15,872 bases of DNA from the NCBI GenBank assembly GCA_024710825.1, contig JANJUA010000284.1, forward strand, positions 1-15,872. The letters run 5' to 3'. This DNA comes from Solirubrobacteraceae bacterium (GTDB lineage Bacteria > Actinomycetota > Thermoleophilia > Solirubrobacterales > Solirubrobacteraceae). Positions 6,855 to 13,417 of the stretch are shown piece by piece; the stretch's first letter is position 1; every line of letters starts with the position of its first letter. A program made the translations under genes and the position numbers. Below the pieces are notes generated by a model. That model saw only the letters and a program-made list of their open reading frames with translations, did no database searches and was not told the origin of the DNA.

Positions 6855-7573
6855 GCGGCCACGTCGTGGTGTGCCTGCCCACCTTCCAGGAGGCGGACAA
6901 CGTGGAGCGGATGCTCGCGGCGCTGGCCGTCGTGCTCGACGGCCATGGCGAGGTGCTCGTCGTCGACGACGGCTCGCCCGACGGCACCGCCGACCTGGCC
7001 GAGGCGCACGCCGAGCGTCACGGCGGCGTCCGCGTCCTGCGGCGGCCACGCAAGGAGGGACTCGGCCGGGCCTACGTCGTCGGCTTCCGCGCCGCGCTGG
7101 ACCTCGGCGCCGACCTCGTGGTGCAGATGGACTGCGACTTCTCGCACGCGCCGCGCGACGTCCCGCGGCTCGTGGCCGCCGCGATCGAGGGCGCCGACCT
7201 GGTGCTCGGCAGCCGCTGGACGACCGGAGGCGGCGTGGTCGGCTGGCCCCGCCGTCGCCTGCTGATGTCGCGTGCCGGCTCGCTGTACGCGCGCGGCCTG
7301 CTCGGCGTCGACGTCCGCGACCTCACCGGCGGCTTCAAATGCTGGCGCCGGGCCGCCCTCGCCGCGCTGGACCTCGATCGCTTGCGCTCCGGCGGCTACG
7401 GATTCCAGATCGAGACGACCTACCGCGCCCTGAGCGCCGGCCAGCGGGTGGTCGAGGTGCCGATCGAGTTCGTCGACCGCGAGCGCGGGCGGTCGAAGAT
7501 GACCGCCGCCATCGCGTTCGAGGCACTCCACACGGTCCCCGCGCTTCGCCTCCTGGAGATCCGCGAACGATGA
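6851..7573 (+). CDS. Polyprenol-phosphate mannose synthase-like GT2
   Basis: This 240-residue cytoplasmic GT-A enzyme belongs to glycosyltransferase family 2, in the DPM1/Ppm1 group, which transfers mannose from GDP-mannose to a polyprenyl phosphate on the inner membrane face. Visible motifs are PTFQEADN (10-17), VVDDGSPDGT (37-46), MDCDFSH (93-99, containing the DxD metal site), GSRWTTGGG (120-128), LTGGFKCW (158-165), GYGFQIE (182-188) and the RERGRSKM end (210-217). There are no transmembrane segments, as in single-domain DPM1-like forms. It sits between two GT-C-like membrane proteins, overlapping both by ATGA, so it very likely supplies their lipid-linked donor sugar. Mannose is the family's usual sugar; another hexose cannot be excluded. 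Confidence 0.92.
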   Translation: MSGHVVVCLPTFQEADNVERMLAALAVVLDGHGEVLVVDDGSPDGTADLAEAHAERHGGVRVLRRPRKEGLGRAYVVGFRAALDLGADLVVQMDCDFSHAPRDVPRLVAAAIEGADLVLGSRWTTGGGVVGWPRRRLLMSRAGSLYARGLLGVDVRDLTGGFKCWRRAALAALDLDRLRSGGYGFQIETTYRALSAGQRVVEVPIEFVDRERGRSKMTAAIAFEALHTVPALRLLEIRER

Positions 7574-8748
7574 CCACCGCTGCCGTCCGCCTTGTCCCGT
7601 GGATCGCGCGTGCCCCCGTCTGGTTCGTCGTGGTCGCCGCCGCGGTGGTGGTGGCGCCGCTCTGGCTGATCGTCCTCGCGCAATTCGACGGGAACGTCGT
7701 CGACCTGGCCATCTTCGGCGGCGAGCTGGCCCCGCGCGTGCGGCCGCCGGCCGACGCGCACCCGCTCGCGGGCCCGGGCTACGACGGCCAGTTCTTCTGG
7801 CGCCTGGCCACCGATCCGCTTCTGCACGGCTCGGAGGTCCTGCACACGTTCGACGCGGAGGCCTATCGCGTGCAGCGCATTCTGTACCCGGCGCTCGCGT
7901 GGCTGATCGCCGCCGGCCGGCCGAGCCTGCTGCCCGTCACCCTCCAGCTCGTCGCCTGGGCCGCCGTGCTCGGTCTCGTCGCACTCCTGGCCGGCACCGC
8001 GCAACGCCACGGTCGCAGCGCGTGGTGGGGGCTGCCGCTCGGCCTCATGCCGGGGATGTACCTCGGCGCCGTGCGGGGACTCGCCGACCCGCTGGCCGCC
8101 ACGCTGCTCGTCGCGGCGGTGGTCGCCATGGAGCGGCGCCGCTGGGGCTGGGCGGCGCTCGCAGCCGCCGCGGCGGTCCTCGCCCGCGAGACCATGATGC
8201 TGCTGCCGATCGCGATGCTCGCCGTCGGCGTGGCAGCCGCCGCGCAGCTCCCCGACCGCCTGCGCCCGGCACCGTTGCCGCGTCCCGCGTGGGTCGTCGC
8301 CGGGGTTGCCGCTGCCGCCTACACCGCCTGGCAGGCGTATGCCGCGGTCCGCATCGGAAGCGTCCCGTATCTCTCGACTCCCGACGGTCAGTTCACCGGC
8401 CCGTTCTCCGCGCTGGTCGGGCAGCTCGACGTCACCGGCCGTGACGTCGCCAACGGCGGCCGGTTCCTCCTGCTGGCGATCGCGAACCCGCTCTACCTCG
8501 CCGCGATCGCCGTCGGCGCCGGGCTCGCGGTCTGGGCCGCTGCACGGTGTCTGGAGTCCGTCAGCGTCTGCGCGGTGCTCTTCGCGGCCGTCGCCGTCAC
8601 GCAGGCCTACGGCGACCACTGGTCCTACACGCGCGCCACGGCGCCGCTGTTCGCGCTGCTCGCGTACCTCGCGTTGACCCGCGGATACCGGCGCACCATG
8701 ACGCTGATCGCCTGCGGCGCCCTGCTGCTGCCGCTCTATCCGCCCTGA
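7570..8748 (+). CDS. GT-C-like integral membrane protein
   Basis: The 392-residue product has about nine to ten membrane helices. The first outer loop carries GYDGQFFWRLATDP (residues 70-83) and VQRILYPALAW (101-111), a signature seen in membrane proteins linked to cell-surface glycopolymer formation and in predicted GT-C transferases; Asp72 is a candidate catalytic residue. Further conserved-looking spots are RGLADP (169-174), ARET (205-208) and SYTRATAPLF (352-361) near the end. The ATG overlaps the GT2 stop by ATGA, so all three enzymes are co-translated. The likely role is transfer of a sugar from the polyprenyl-phosphate donor to an outer-surface glycan or protein. Its last 13 bases overlap the end of the convergent beta-propeller gene. 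Confidence 0.8.
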   Translation: MTTAAVRLVPWIARAPVWFVVVAAAVVVAPLWLIVLAQFDGNVVDLAIFGGELAPRVRPPADAHPLAGPGYDGQFFWRLATDPLLHGSEVLHTFDAEAYRVQRILYPALAWLIAAGRPSLLPVTLQLVAWAAVLGLVALLAGTAQRHGRSAWWGLPLGLMPGMYLGAVRGLADPLAATLLVAAVVAMERRRWGWAALAAAAAVLARETMMLLPIAMLAVGVAAAAQLPDRLRPAPLPRPAWVVAGVAAAAYTAWQAYAAVRIGSVPYLSTPDGQFTGPFSALVGQLDVTGRDVANGGRFLLLAIANPLYLAAIAVGAGLAVWAAARCLESVSVCAVLFAAVAVTQAYGDHWSYTRATAPLFALLAYLALTRGYRRTMTLIACGALLLPLYPP

Positions 8749-10181
8749 GCGGCCCGCCGCACCGTGATCCGGCGGGTGACCACGGCGGCGCGGCTTCCGT
8801 TGCACAGCGTCGTCTGGCCCGTGTATCTGCGGGTCGCCGAGCAGCCCTCGTCGTCGGCGACGCGCAGTCGCACGGTGTAGCGGCCGGGGCGGTCGAAGCG
8901 GTGCACGGCCACCGCGGTGCGGCCGCCGTCGCCGACCCCGTCGCCGAAGCTCCAGTGGTAGCGCCGGACGGACCCGTCAGGGTCGCTGGACGCGCGCGCG
9001 TCGAAGCGCACCGCCTTGCCGACCCGCACGCTCCGCGGCGCGGTCAGCCGGGCCACTGGGCCCTGGTTCGGCGAGACCGTCACGCCGTGCGGGCCCATCC
9101 CCGCGGCGAGCGGCTGCCGGCCCGCCGTGGTGAGCCGGCCGTTGGCGCCGATCGTGAGCCAGGTGACCGCGTTCTCGCCCGCGGCGCTGGCGTAGACGGC
9201 CCGGCCGTTCGGCGCCATCGCGATCCCCTCGGGGCCCGCGCCGGTGTGGACGGCGGCGGGCCTCAGCGGGGAGAGCCGACCGGTGCGGCGGTCGATCGCG
9301 AACTGCGAGACCGTGTCGGCGAGGCCGTTGGGCGTGTACAGGTAGCGCCCGTCGGGCGTGATCGCGACGCCCGCCGCGCCGAGGCCGACCCGGACCCGCG
9401 CGGGCCGCATCGGCCGCAGCGTGCCGTCGGCGCGGTCGATGTCGAACTGCGCGATGCGCCCGGTGAGCGTCGCCACGTAGAGCGAGCGCCCGTTCGGCGC
9501 GACGGCCAGCCCGCTGGGGGCCAGCGGGGTGCGCAGCGTCGCGGGCGCCTTCGGCGTCAGGGCGCCGCTGGCCGGGTCGACGTCGAACTGGCTGACGGAC
9601 GCGCCCCGCAGGTTGGTGACGAAGACCGATTCGCCGTCGGGCGAGATCGCGACGCCGGAGGCGCCGTCGCCCGAGGGGACGCTGGCGGGCTCCATCGGCA
9701 CCGGGACGCCGTCCGCGCCGATCCGGTATTGGTAGACCGTGCCCGGCTCCTGGGCGGCGAGGTACAGGAAGCGGCCGTTGGGGGTCACCGACACGCCGTG
9801 CGCGCCGATGCCCGCCGCCACCGTGGCGAGCGGCGTCAGCGACCCGTCGGAGGCCGAGACGCGGTAGGCGTGCAGCAGGCCCGGCTCGGCCGCGGTCGCG
9901 TAGGCGAACCGTCCGTCGGAGGTGAGCGCGACGTGCTGCGGGCCGCCGCCGGTGTCGATCGACGGGGGCGTCAGCGGCGAGGGCACGCCGCCGGGGACCG
10001 AGAGTCCGAGCAGCGTCAGCGAGCCGACGTCCTTGGCCGCCGCGTCGCTCACGTAGAGCACCCGCGCGGCCGATGCGGTGCCCGTGAGCGCCACCCCGCC
10101 GATCGCCGTCGCCAGCGCGCAGATCCACGCCGCCCACCACCCGTGAAGCCGCGTTCGTGCGGCACGTCCCTTGCCATCCAT
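8736..10181 (-). CDS. Secreted beta-propeller protein with C-terminal PKD domain
   Basis: The 481-residue product has a signal peptide (basic start, hydrophobic core at about 15-34, likely cleavage after TASA at residue 38). A beta-propeller of the YVTN/lactonase type follows. Its repeats carry SDGR, PNGR or PDGR turns at about residues 88, 134, 180, 229, 276, 324 and 370, a period of 46-49 residues and hence seven blades. Residues 375-443 form a PKD domain with FDARASSDPDGS, HWSFGDG and the YTVRLRVAD strand. Cys446 and Cys460 could form a disulfide. Enzymatic lactonase activity is not implied; a surface binding or adhesion role is more typical of such architectures. I preferred the ATG at 10181 because it puts the signal peptide near the N-terminus; a longer frame begins at 10241. 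The gene diverges from the adjacent sulfatase. Confidence 0.87.
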   Translation of the reverse strand: MDGKGRAARTRLHGWWAAWICALATAIGGVALTGTASAARVLYVSDAAAKDVGSLTLLGLSVPGGVPSPLTPPSIDTGGGPQHVALTSDGRFAYATAAEPGLLHAYRVSASDGSLTPLATVAAGIGAHGVSVTPNGRFLYLAAQEPGTVYQYRIGADGVPVPMEPASVPSGDGASGVAISPDGESVFVTNLRGASVSQFDVDPASGALTPKAPATLRTPLAPSGLAVAPNGRSLYVATLTGRIAQFDIDRADGTLRPMRPARVRVGLGAAGVAITPDGRYLYTPNGLADTVSQFAIDRRTGRLSPLRPAAVHTGAGPEGIAMAPNGRAVYASAAGENAVTWLTIGANGRLTTAGRQPLAAGMGPHGVTVSPNQGPVARLTAPRSVRVGKAVRFDARASSDPDGSVRRYHWSFGDGVGDGGRTAVAVHRFDRPGRYTVRLRVADDEGCSATRRYTGQTTLCNGSRAAVVTRRITVRRAAQGG

Positions 10182-10235
10182 GGCGCGACACCGTAGACGA
10201 TCGTCACGCTGCGGACATGCTGGCGCCGCTCGATC

Positions 10236-10251
10236 TGTCACACTGATGACA
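10236..10251. promoter_or_regulatory. Inverted repeat in divergent promoter region
   Basis: TGTCA and TGACA are separated by 6 bases and form a short dyad in the 133-base space between the divergent beta-propeller and first sulfatase genes. The position suits an operator acting on either gene, but 5-bp half-sites can occur by chance. Confidence 0.3.
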
Positions 10252-10303
10252 TCGTGTCGCGCGGCAGGCGCGGATGCCCGTCGGTCGGCATATATGGACG
10301 ATC

Positions 10304-10310
10304 AAGGAGG
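10304..10310 (+). promoter_or_regulatory. Ribosome binding site deciding a TTG start
   Basis: AAGGAGG lies 4 bases before a TTG at 10315. An in-frame ATG at 10294 has no such signal upstream and would place this sequence inside the coding region. The TTG start also brings the twin-arginine motif to residues 11-12, as expected for a Tat signal. Confidence 0.65.
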
Positions 10311-10314
10311 CGCA

Positions 10315-12009
10315 TTGTCCCCCGTTGAAGCACGGCCCGTCACGCGACGAGAGCTGCTGGAGAAGACCGCCAAGACGGGCCTGGCGGCCGGCGCGCTGGC
10401 CGCCGCCCCCGGACTGCTGACCGCTTCGGCGCGAGCTGCCGGCCCGCGACCGGGCATGAACATCCTGGTCGTCATGGTCGACCAGATGCGCACGCCCTGG
10501 GTCTACCTGCCGCCGAAGCTCCGCCGGAGGACGATGCCGACGATCGAGCGGCTCGCCGACGACGGCGTGCGGTTCTCGAACTACTACACGGCGTCGAACA
10601 TGTGCACGCCCTCGCGGGCCGCGCTCGTCACCGGGCTCTACACCCACCAGACGGCGATGTTCGCCACGACGCCGCCGACGGACCTCAACCCGGGCTTCCC
10701 GACCTACGGCACGATGCTGCGGGCCAACGGCTACGACACGTACTGGTTCGGCAAGTGGCATCTGTCGGGCGACCAGATGGGCAACTGCGAGCCCAACCCG
10801 TACGAGCGCTACGGCTTCACGGCCGACTGGCCGGGCTCGGGCACGTGCCCGTCGCCGAACGGCGGCGCGGGGGAGGGGCTGGCGATCGACCCGCTCATCC
10901 GCGGGCAGTTCGTGGACTGGATCCGCTCGCGCGGCGCCGGCGAGAAGCCGTGGGCGGCGACCGTGAGCCTCGTCAACCCGCACGACATCGCCTGGTACCC
11001 CCGCTTCACGCGCAAGGTGGAGGGGCAGTCGACCGCGCCCCCGATCTTCCACCGCCTGCCCCAGAACTACGAGACGGCGCTGGAGCGCAAGGCGCGCAAC
11101 AAGCCGGGGATGCAGCGGCGCTCTCAGCAGATCGAGAACGAGCTGTTCGGCGTCATGCCGGACAACCGCAAGCTCTCGCACATGTGGACGAAGATGCTCG
11201 ACACGTACCTGCTCATGCACCGGCAGGTCGACATGCAGGTCAACCTCGTCCTGGCGGCGCTCGAGGACTCGCCGTTCGCCGATAACACGATCGTGGTGTT
11301 CACGGCCGACCACGGCGAGTACGCGGGCGCCCACGGCATGCGCGGCAAGGGCTTCGCCTTCTACGAGGAGGGCGTCCGCGTCCCGCTGATCGTCAAGGAC
11401 CCGACCGGCGGCTGGACGAAGCACACGAAGGTCGACCGCAGGCAGCTCGTCTCGAGCGTCGACCTGGCGGGGCTGCTGCTCACGCTCGCCACCGGCGGCA
11501 ACGACTGGCGCGGCGACTCCGACTACGCGCAGATCGCCGCCCGCGCGGACGTCGGGGCGATCCTCCAGGACCCGAAGGCGCACGGACGCGCGTACATCGC
11601 GCACGCGACCGACGAGCCGGGCACATCGCCGCTGATCCCGACTCCGCAGCAGCTCAACCCCATGCCCAACCACATCACGGGCGTCCGCACGCCGCATGGC
11701 AAGCTGGCGCGCTACGCGTTCTGGAAGGACGGCGGCTTCGAGATCGACGAGTCCCGGGCGATCCACCACGAGACGTACAACTACGCCTTCAAGGACGGCC
11801 GCCGCGAGCTCGACAACGTCTACGACAAGCGCGGCGCCAACCGGTCCGACAAGGCGCTGGTGCGGCGGCTGGACGCGCTGCTCGACAAGGCGACGAGCGA
11901 GGAGATCCAGGCGCCGCTGCCGCCCGCGCTGCAACCCGTGCAGCAGCAGGCCTACGAGAACTGGTTCTCGCAGCCCCCGGGCGACTTCACCTGGCAGACC
12001 GACAACTGA
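10315..12009 (+). CDS. Type I sulfatase with Tat signal, first copy
   Basis: The 564-residue product is a formylglycine-dependent sulfatase of the alkaline phosphatase superfamily, hydrolysing sulfate esters. Residues 9-40 form a Tat signal (VTRRELLEK, then an Ala/Leu-rich core), so the folded enzyme should be exported. The activation motif CTPSRAALVTG begins at Cys97, the residue converted to formylglycine, with Arg101. Other active-site spots are Asp56 (VDQMR), Lys147 and His149 (GKWH), His223-Asp224 (NPHD), Asp332-His333 (TADHGE) and Lys345. The residue after Asp56 is Gln rather than the commoner Asp. The substrate cannot be read from the sequence. A second sulfatase and the activating FGE lie about 0.5-5.5 kb downstream on the other strand. 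The start is a TTG chosen for its ribosome binding site. Confidence 0.93.
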   Translation: MSPVEARPVTRRELLEKTAKTGLAAGALAAAPGLLTASARAAGPRPGMNILVVMVDQMRTPWVYLPPKLRRRTMPTIERLADDGVRFSNYYTASNMCTPSRAALVTGLYTHQTAMFATTPPTDLNPGFPTYGTMLRANGYDTYWFGKWHLSGDQMGNCEPNPYERYGFTADWPGSGTCPSPNGGAGEGLAIDPLIRGQFVDWIRSRGAGEKPWAATVSLVNPHDIAWYPRFTRKVEGQSTAPPIFHRLPQNYETALERKARNKPGMQRRSQQIENELFGVMPDNRKLSHMWTKMLDTYLLMHRQVDMQVNLVLAALEDSPFADNTIVVFTADHGEYAGAHGMRGKGFAFYEEGVRVPLIVKDPTGGWTKHTKVDRRQLVSSVDLAGLLLTLATGGNDWRGDSDYAQIAARADVGAILQDPKAHGRAYIAHATDEPGTSPLIPTPQQLNPMPNHITGVRTPHGKLARYAFWKDGGFEIDESRAIHHETYNYAFKDGRRELDNVYDKRGANRSDKALVRRLDALLDKATSEEIQAPLPPALQPVQQQAYENWFSQPPGDFTWQTDN

Positions 12010-12015
12010 CCCGCT

Positions 12016-12048
12016 GGGCCTCCAGACGCCGCGCGCGTCGGGAGGCCC
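12016..12048. terminator. Bidirectional terminator-like hairpin
   Basis: GGGCCTCC (12016-12023) pairs perfectly with GGAGGCCC (12041-12048), and an inner GACGC/GCGTC (12025-12029 with 12035-12039) extends the stem. It fills the 43-base gap between the convergent sulfatase and exporter genes. There is no T-tract, which is common for high-GC bacteria. Confidence 0.7.
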
Positions 12049-12052
12049 GCGC

Positions 12053-12370
12053 TCAGCCCTCTGCGAGGGCCAGCCAGACGATGCCGGCGGCGATCAGGCC
12101 GATCGGCAGGATGCGCCAGACGCTCGCCGACTCCCCGAAGAGGATCATGGCCGCCAGCGCCGTGCCCACGGCGCCGGTGCCCGTCCAGACCGCGTAGCCC
12201 GCGCCGACGGAGATGCTCTTCAGGCCCAGGGCGAGGAAGATCATGCTGAGGACCATCGCCACGAGGAAGATCACGCTCGGGCCAAGTTGGGTCAGGCCGT
12301 CCGACCTCTTCAGGGCGAGCGCCCAGACCGTCTCGAACGCTCCGCCGACGAGGATCAGGACCCAGGACAT
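12053..12370 (-). CDS. gdx: Guanidinium exporter, SMR family (Gdx/SugE type)
   Basis: The 105-residue product has four transmembrane helices and belongs to the small multidrug resistance family, acting as a dimeric proton-coupled antiporter. The residues that mark the guanidinium-exporting (Gdx, formerly SugE) branch are visible: Glu13 and Trp16 in AFETVWALALKRS, Ser42, Tyr59 and Trp62 in YAVWTG, and the GTGAVGTALAAMILFGE signature at 64-80. A GGAGG at 12377-12381 lies 6 bases before the ATG. The leader upstream matches a guanidine-III riboswitch, which independently supports guanidinium as the substrate. It is convergent with the first sulfatase and lies downstream of, and on the same strand as, the FGE gene, but has its own leader and is probably a separate unit. 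Confidence 0.93.
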   Translation of the reverse strand: MSWVLILVGGAFETVWALALKRSDGLTQLGPSVIFLVAMVLSMIFLALGLKSISVGAGYAVWTGTGAVGTALAAMILFGESASVWRILPIGLIAAGIVWLALAEG

Positions 12371-12399
12371 GACGCACCTCCACGTTGATCGACTGTGTA

Positions 12400-12447
12400 G
12401 GCGCGTCGTCTTTGCGATACCGGGTACGGCGCGCGTCTCGTCCGGGC
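12400..12447 (-). promoter_or_regulatory. Guanidine-III (ykkC-III) riboswitch
   Basis: On the minus strand the leader reads CCCGGACGAGACGCGCGCCG, then a TACCCGGT segment, then an AAGACGACGCGCC end. This closely follows my memory of the ykkC-III consensus: CCGGACGAG, a G/C-rich strand ending GCCGTACCCGGT, a short variable linker, then an AAGACG-GCGC end. CCGG (12445-12442) can pair with CCGG (12423-12420), and GCGCG with CGCGC near the 3' end gives the second helix of the pseudoknot. It ends about 30 bases before the exporter's ATG, close to the GGAGG ribosome binding site, so control is probably translational, with guanidinium switching expression on. Confidence 0.88.
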
Positions 12448-12483
12448 CGAAGCAACGCTCAGGCTAGCCGACGACCGCCCGAG

Positions 12484-13413
12484 CTACGCGGGCTCTCGGA
12501 CGACGCAGCGGAAGCCGATGTGGCTCGTCGCCGTGTCGACCGCCTCGCCCTGGCGGGCCGCCGGCCGGTAGCGCAGGCAGTAGCTCGGCGCGCACAGGTG
12601 CGAGCCGCCCTTGATCACGCGGCGCGGGATGTGCGCGCCCGGCGCGCCCGGCTCGTGGCTGTGCTCAGGGCTCTCGACCCGCGGGTTGTGCGGCGCGCAG
12701 CACGCCTTGGAGGGCTCGTGGTGCGGGGTGAAGAAGTCGGTCGTCCACTCCCACACGTTGCCGGCCATGTCCGACAGGCCGTAGCCGTTGGGAGGGAACC
12801 GTCCGACCGCGGAGGTCCGGGCCTCCTCGGCGCGCGCCAGGTTCTCCCACGGGAAGCGGCCCTGCCAGGTGTTGGCCATCGCGCGGCCGCCGGGGGCGGG
12901 GTCGTCGCCCCAGCAGAAGACCGCGCCCTCCAGCCCGCCGCGGGCGGCGCGCTCCCACTCCGCCTCCGTCGGCAGCGCCTTGCCCGCCCACGCCGCGTAC
13001 GCCGCCGCGTCCTCGTAGGCGACCTGGGTCACCGGGTGGTCGTCGCGCCCTTCGACGTCGCTGTCGGGCCCTTCGGGGTGGCGCCACTGGGCGCCCGGCA
13101 CCCACGACCACCAGTGGCGATGGTCGCGGAGGTCCACCGGGCCTGACGGCTGGGTGAAGACGAGCGCCCCGGGCACCAGCAGCGCCGGGTCGGCGCCCGG
13201 GTAGTCCGCGGGGTCGGGCGCCTGCTCGGCCAGCGTGACGTAACCGGTGGCCGCCACGAAGCGTCCGAACTCGGCGACGGTCACCGGATGCTCGTCCATC
13301 CAGAAGCCGTCGACGCTCACCCGATGGGCGGGCCGCTCCTCCGGGTAGAAGCGGTCGCTGCCCATCAGGAAGGCGCCTTCCGGCACCCGGGCCATGCCCT
13401 CCGGCGCGGCCAC
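12484..13413 (-). CDS. Formylglycine-generating enzyme (sulfatase-activating)
   Basis: The 309-residue product is a full-length FGE/SUMF1-family protein. In the cytoplasm it would oxidise the Cys of CxPxR motifs in unfolded sulfatases to formylglycine, using O2 and copper. Visible family motifs are PEGAFLMGSD (11-20), WMDEHPVTVAEFGRFV (38-53), HPVTQVAYEDA (126-136), LPTEAEWERAARGG (147-160), YGLSDMAGNVWEW (211-223), and GGSHLCAPSYCLRYR with the copper-binding cysteines Cys274 and Cys279, ending HIGFRCV (298-304). Both cysteines being present argues for activity rather than a divergent relative. A Cys238-Cys239 pair is also present. The GTG start at 13413 lies 4 bases after the sulfatase stop, without a clear ribosome binding site, so it is probably translated by coupling; an ATG at 13395 is the alternative. 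Confidence 0.94.
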   Translation of the reverse strand: MAAPEGMARVPEGAFLMGSDRFYPEERPAHRVSVDGFWMDEHPVTVAEFGRFVAATGYVTLAEQAPDPADYPGADPALLVPGALVFTQPSGPVDLRDHRHWWSWVPGAQWRHPEGPDSDVEGRDDHPVTQVAYEDAAAYAAWAGKALPTEAEWERAARGGLEGAVFCWGDDPAPGGRAMANTWQGRFPWENLARAEEARTSAVGRFPPNGYGLSDMAGNVWEWTTDFFTPHHEPSKACCAPHNPRVESPEHSHEPGAPGAHIPRRVIKGGSHLCAPSYCLRYRPAARQGEAVDTATSHIGFRCVVREPA

Positions 13414-13417
13414 GGGC

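Noticed and set aside
4752..7049. Minus-strand open frame of 765 codons opposite the glycosyltransferases
   Set aside because: Arg/Ala/Pro-rich with no domain, antisense to a well-supported membrane protein and GT2 gene.
8736..10181. 6-phosphogluconolactonase function for the beta-propeller
   Set aside because: The repeat type is similar, but the signal peptide and PKD domain indicate a secreted binding protein rather than a cytoplasmic pentose-phosphate enzyme.
10294..10314. ATG at 10294 as start of the first sulfatase
   Set aside because: No ribosome binding site precedes it, and a strong AAGGAGG lies between it and the TTG at 10315.
10204..11934. Minus-strand open frame of 576 codons opposite the first sulfatase
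   Set aside because: Shadow of the sulfatase gene: Val/Arg/Leu-rich repeats without motifs.
12400..12447. Guanidine-I or guanidine-II riboswitch
   Set aside because: The CTAGGGTTCCG-type core of class I and the paired ACGR-loop hairpins of class II are absent, whereas the class III pattern fits along its whole length.
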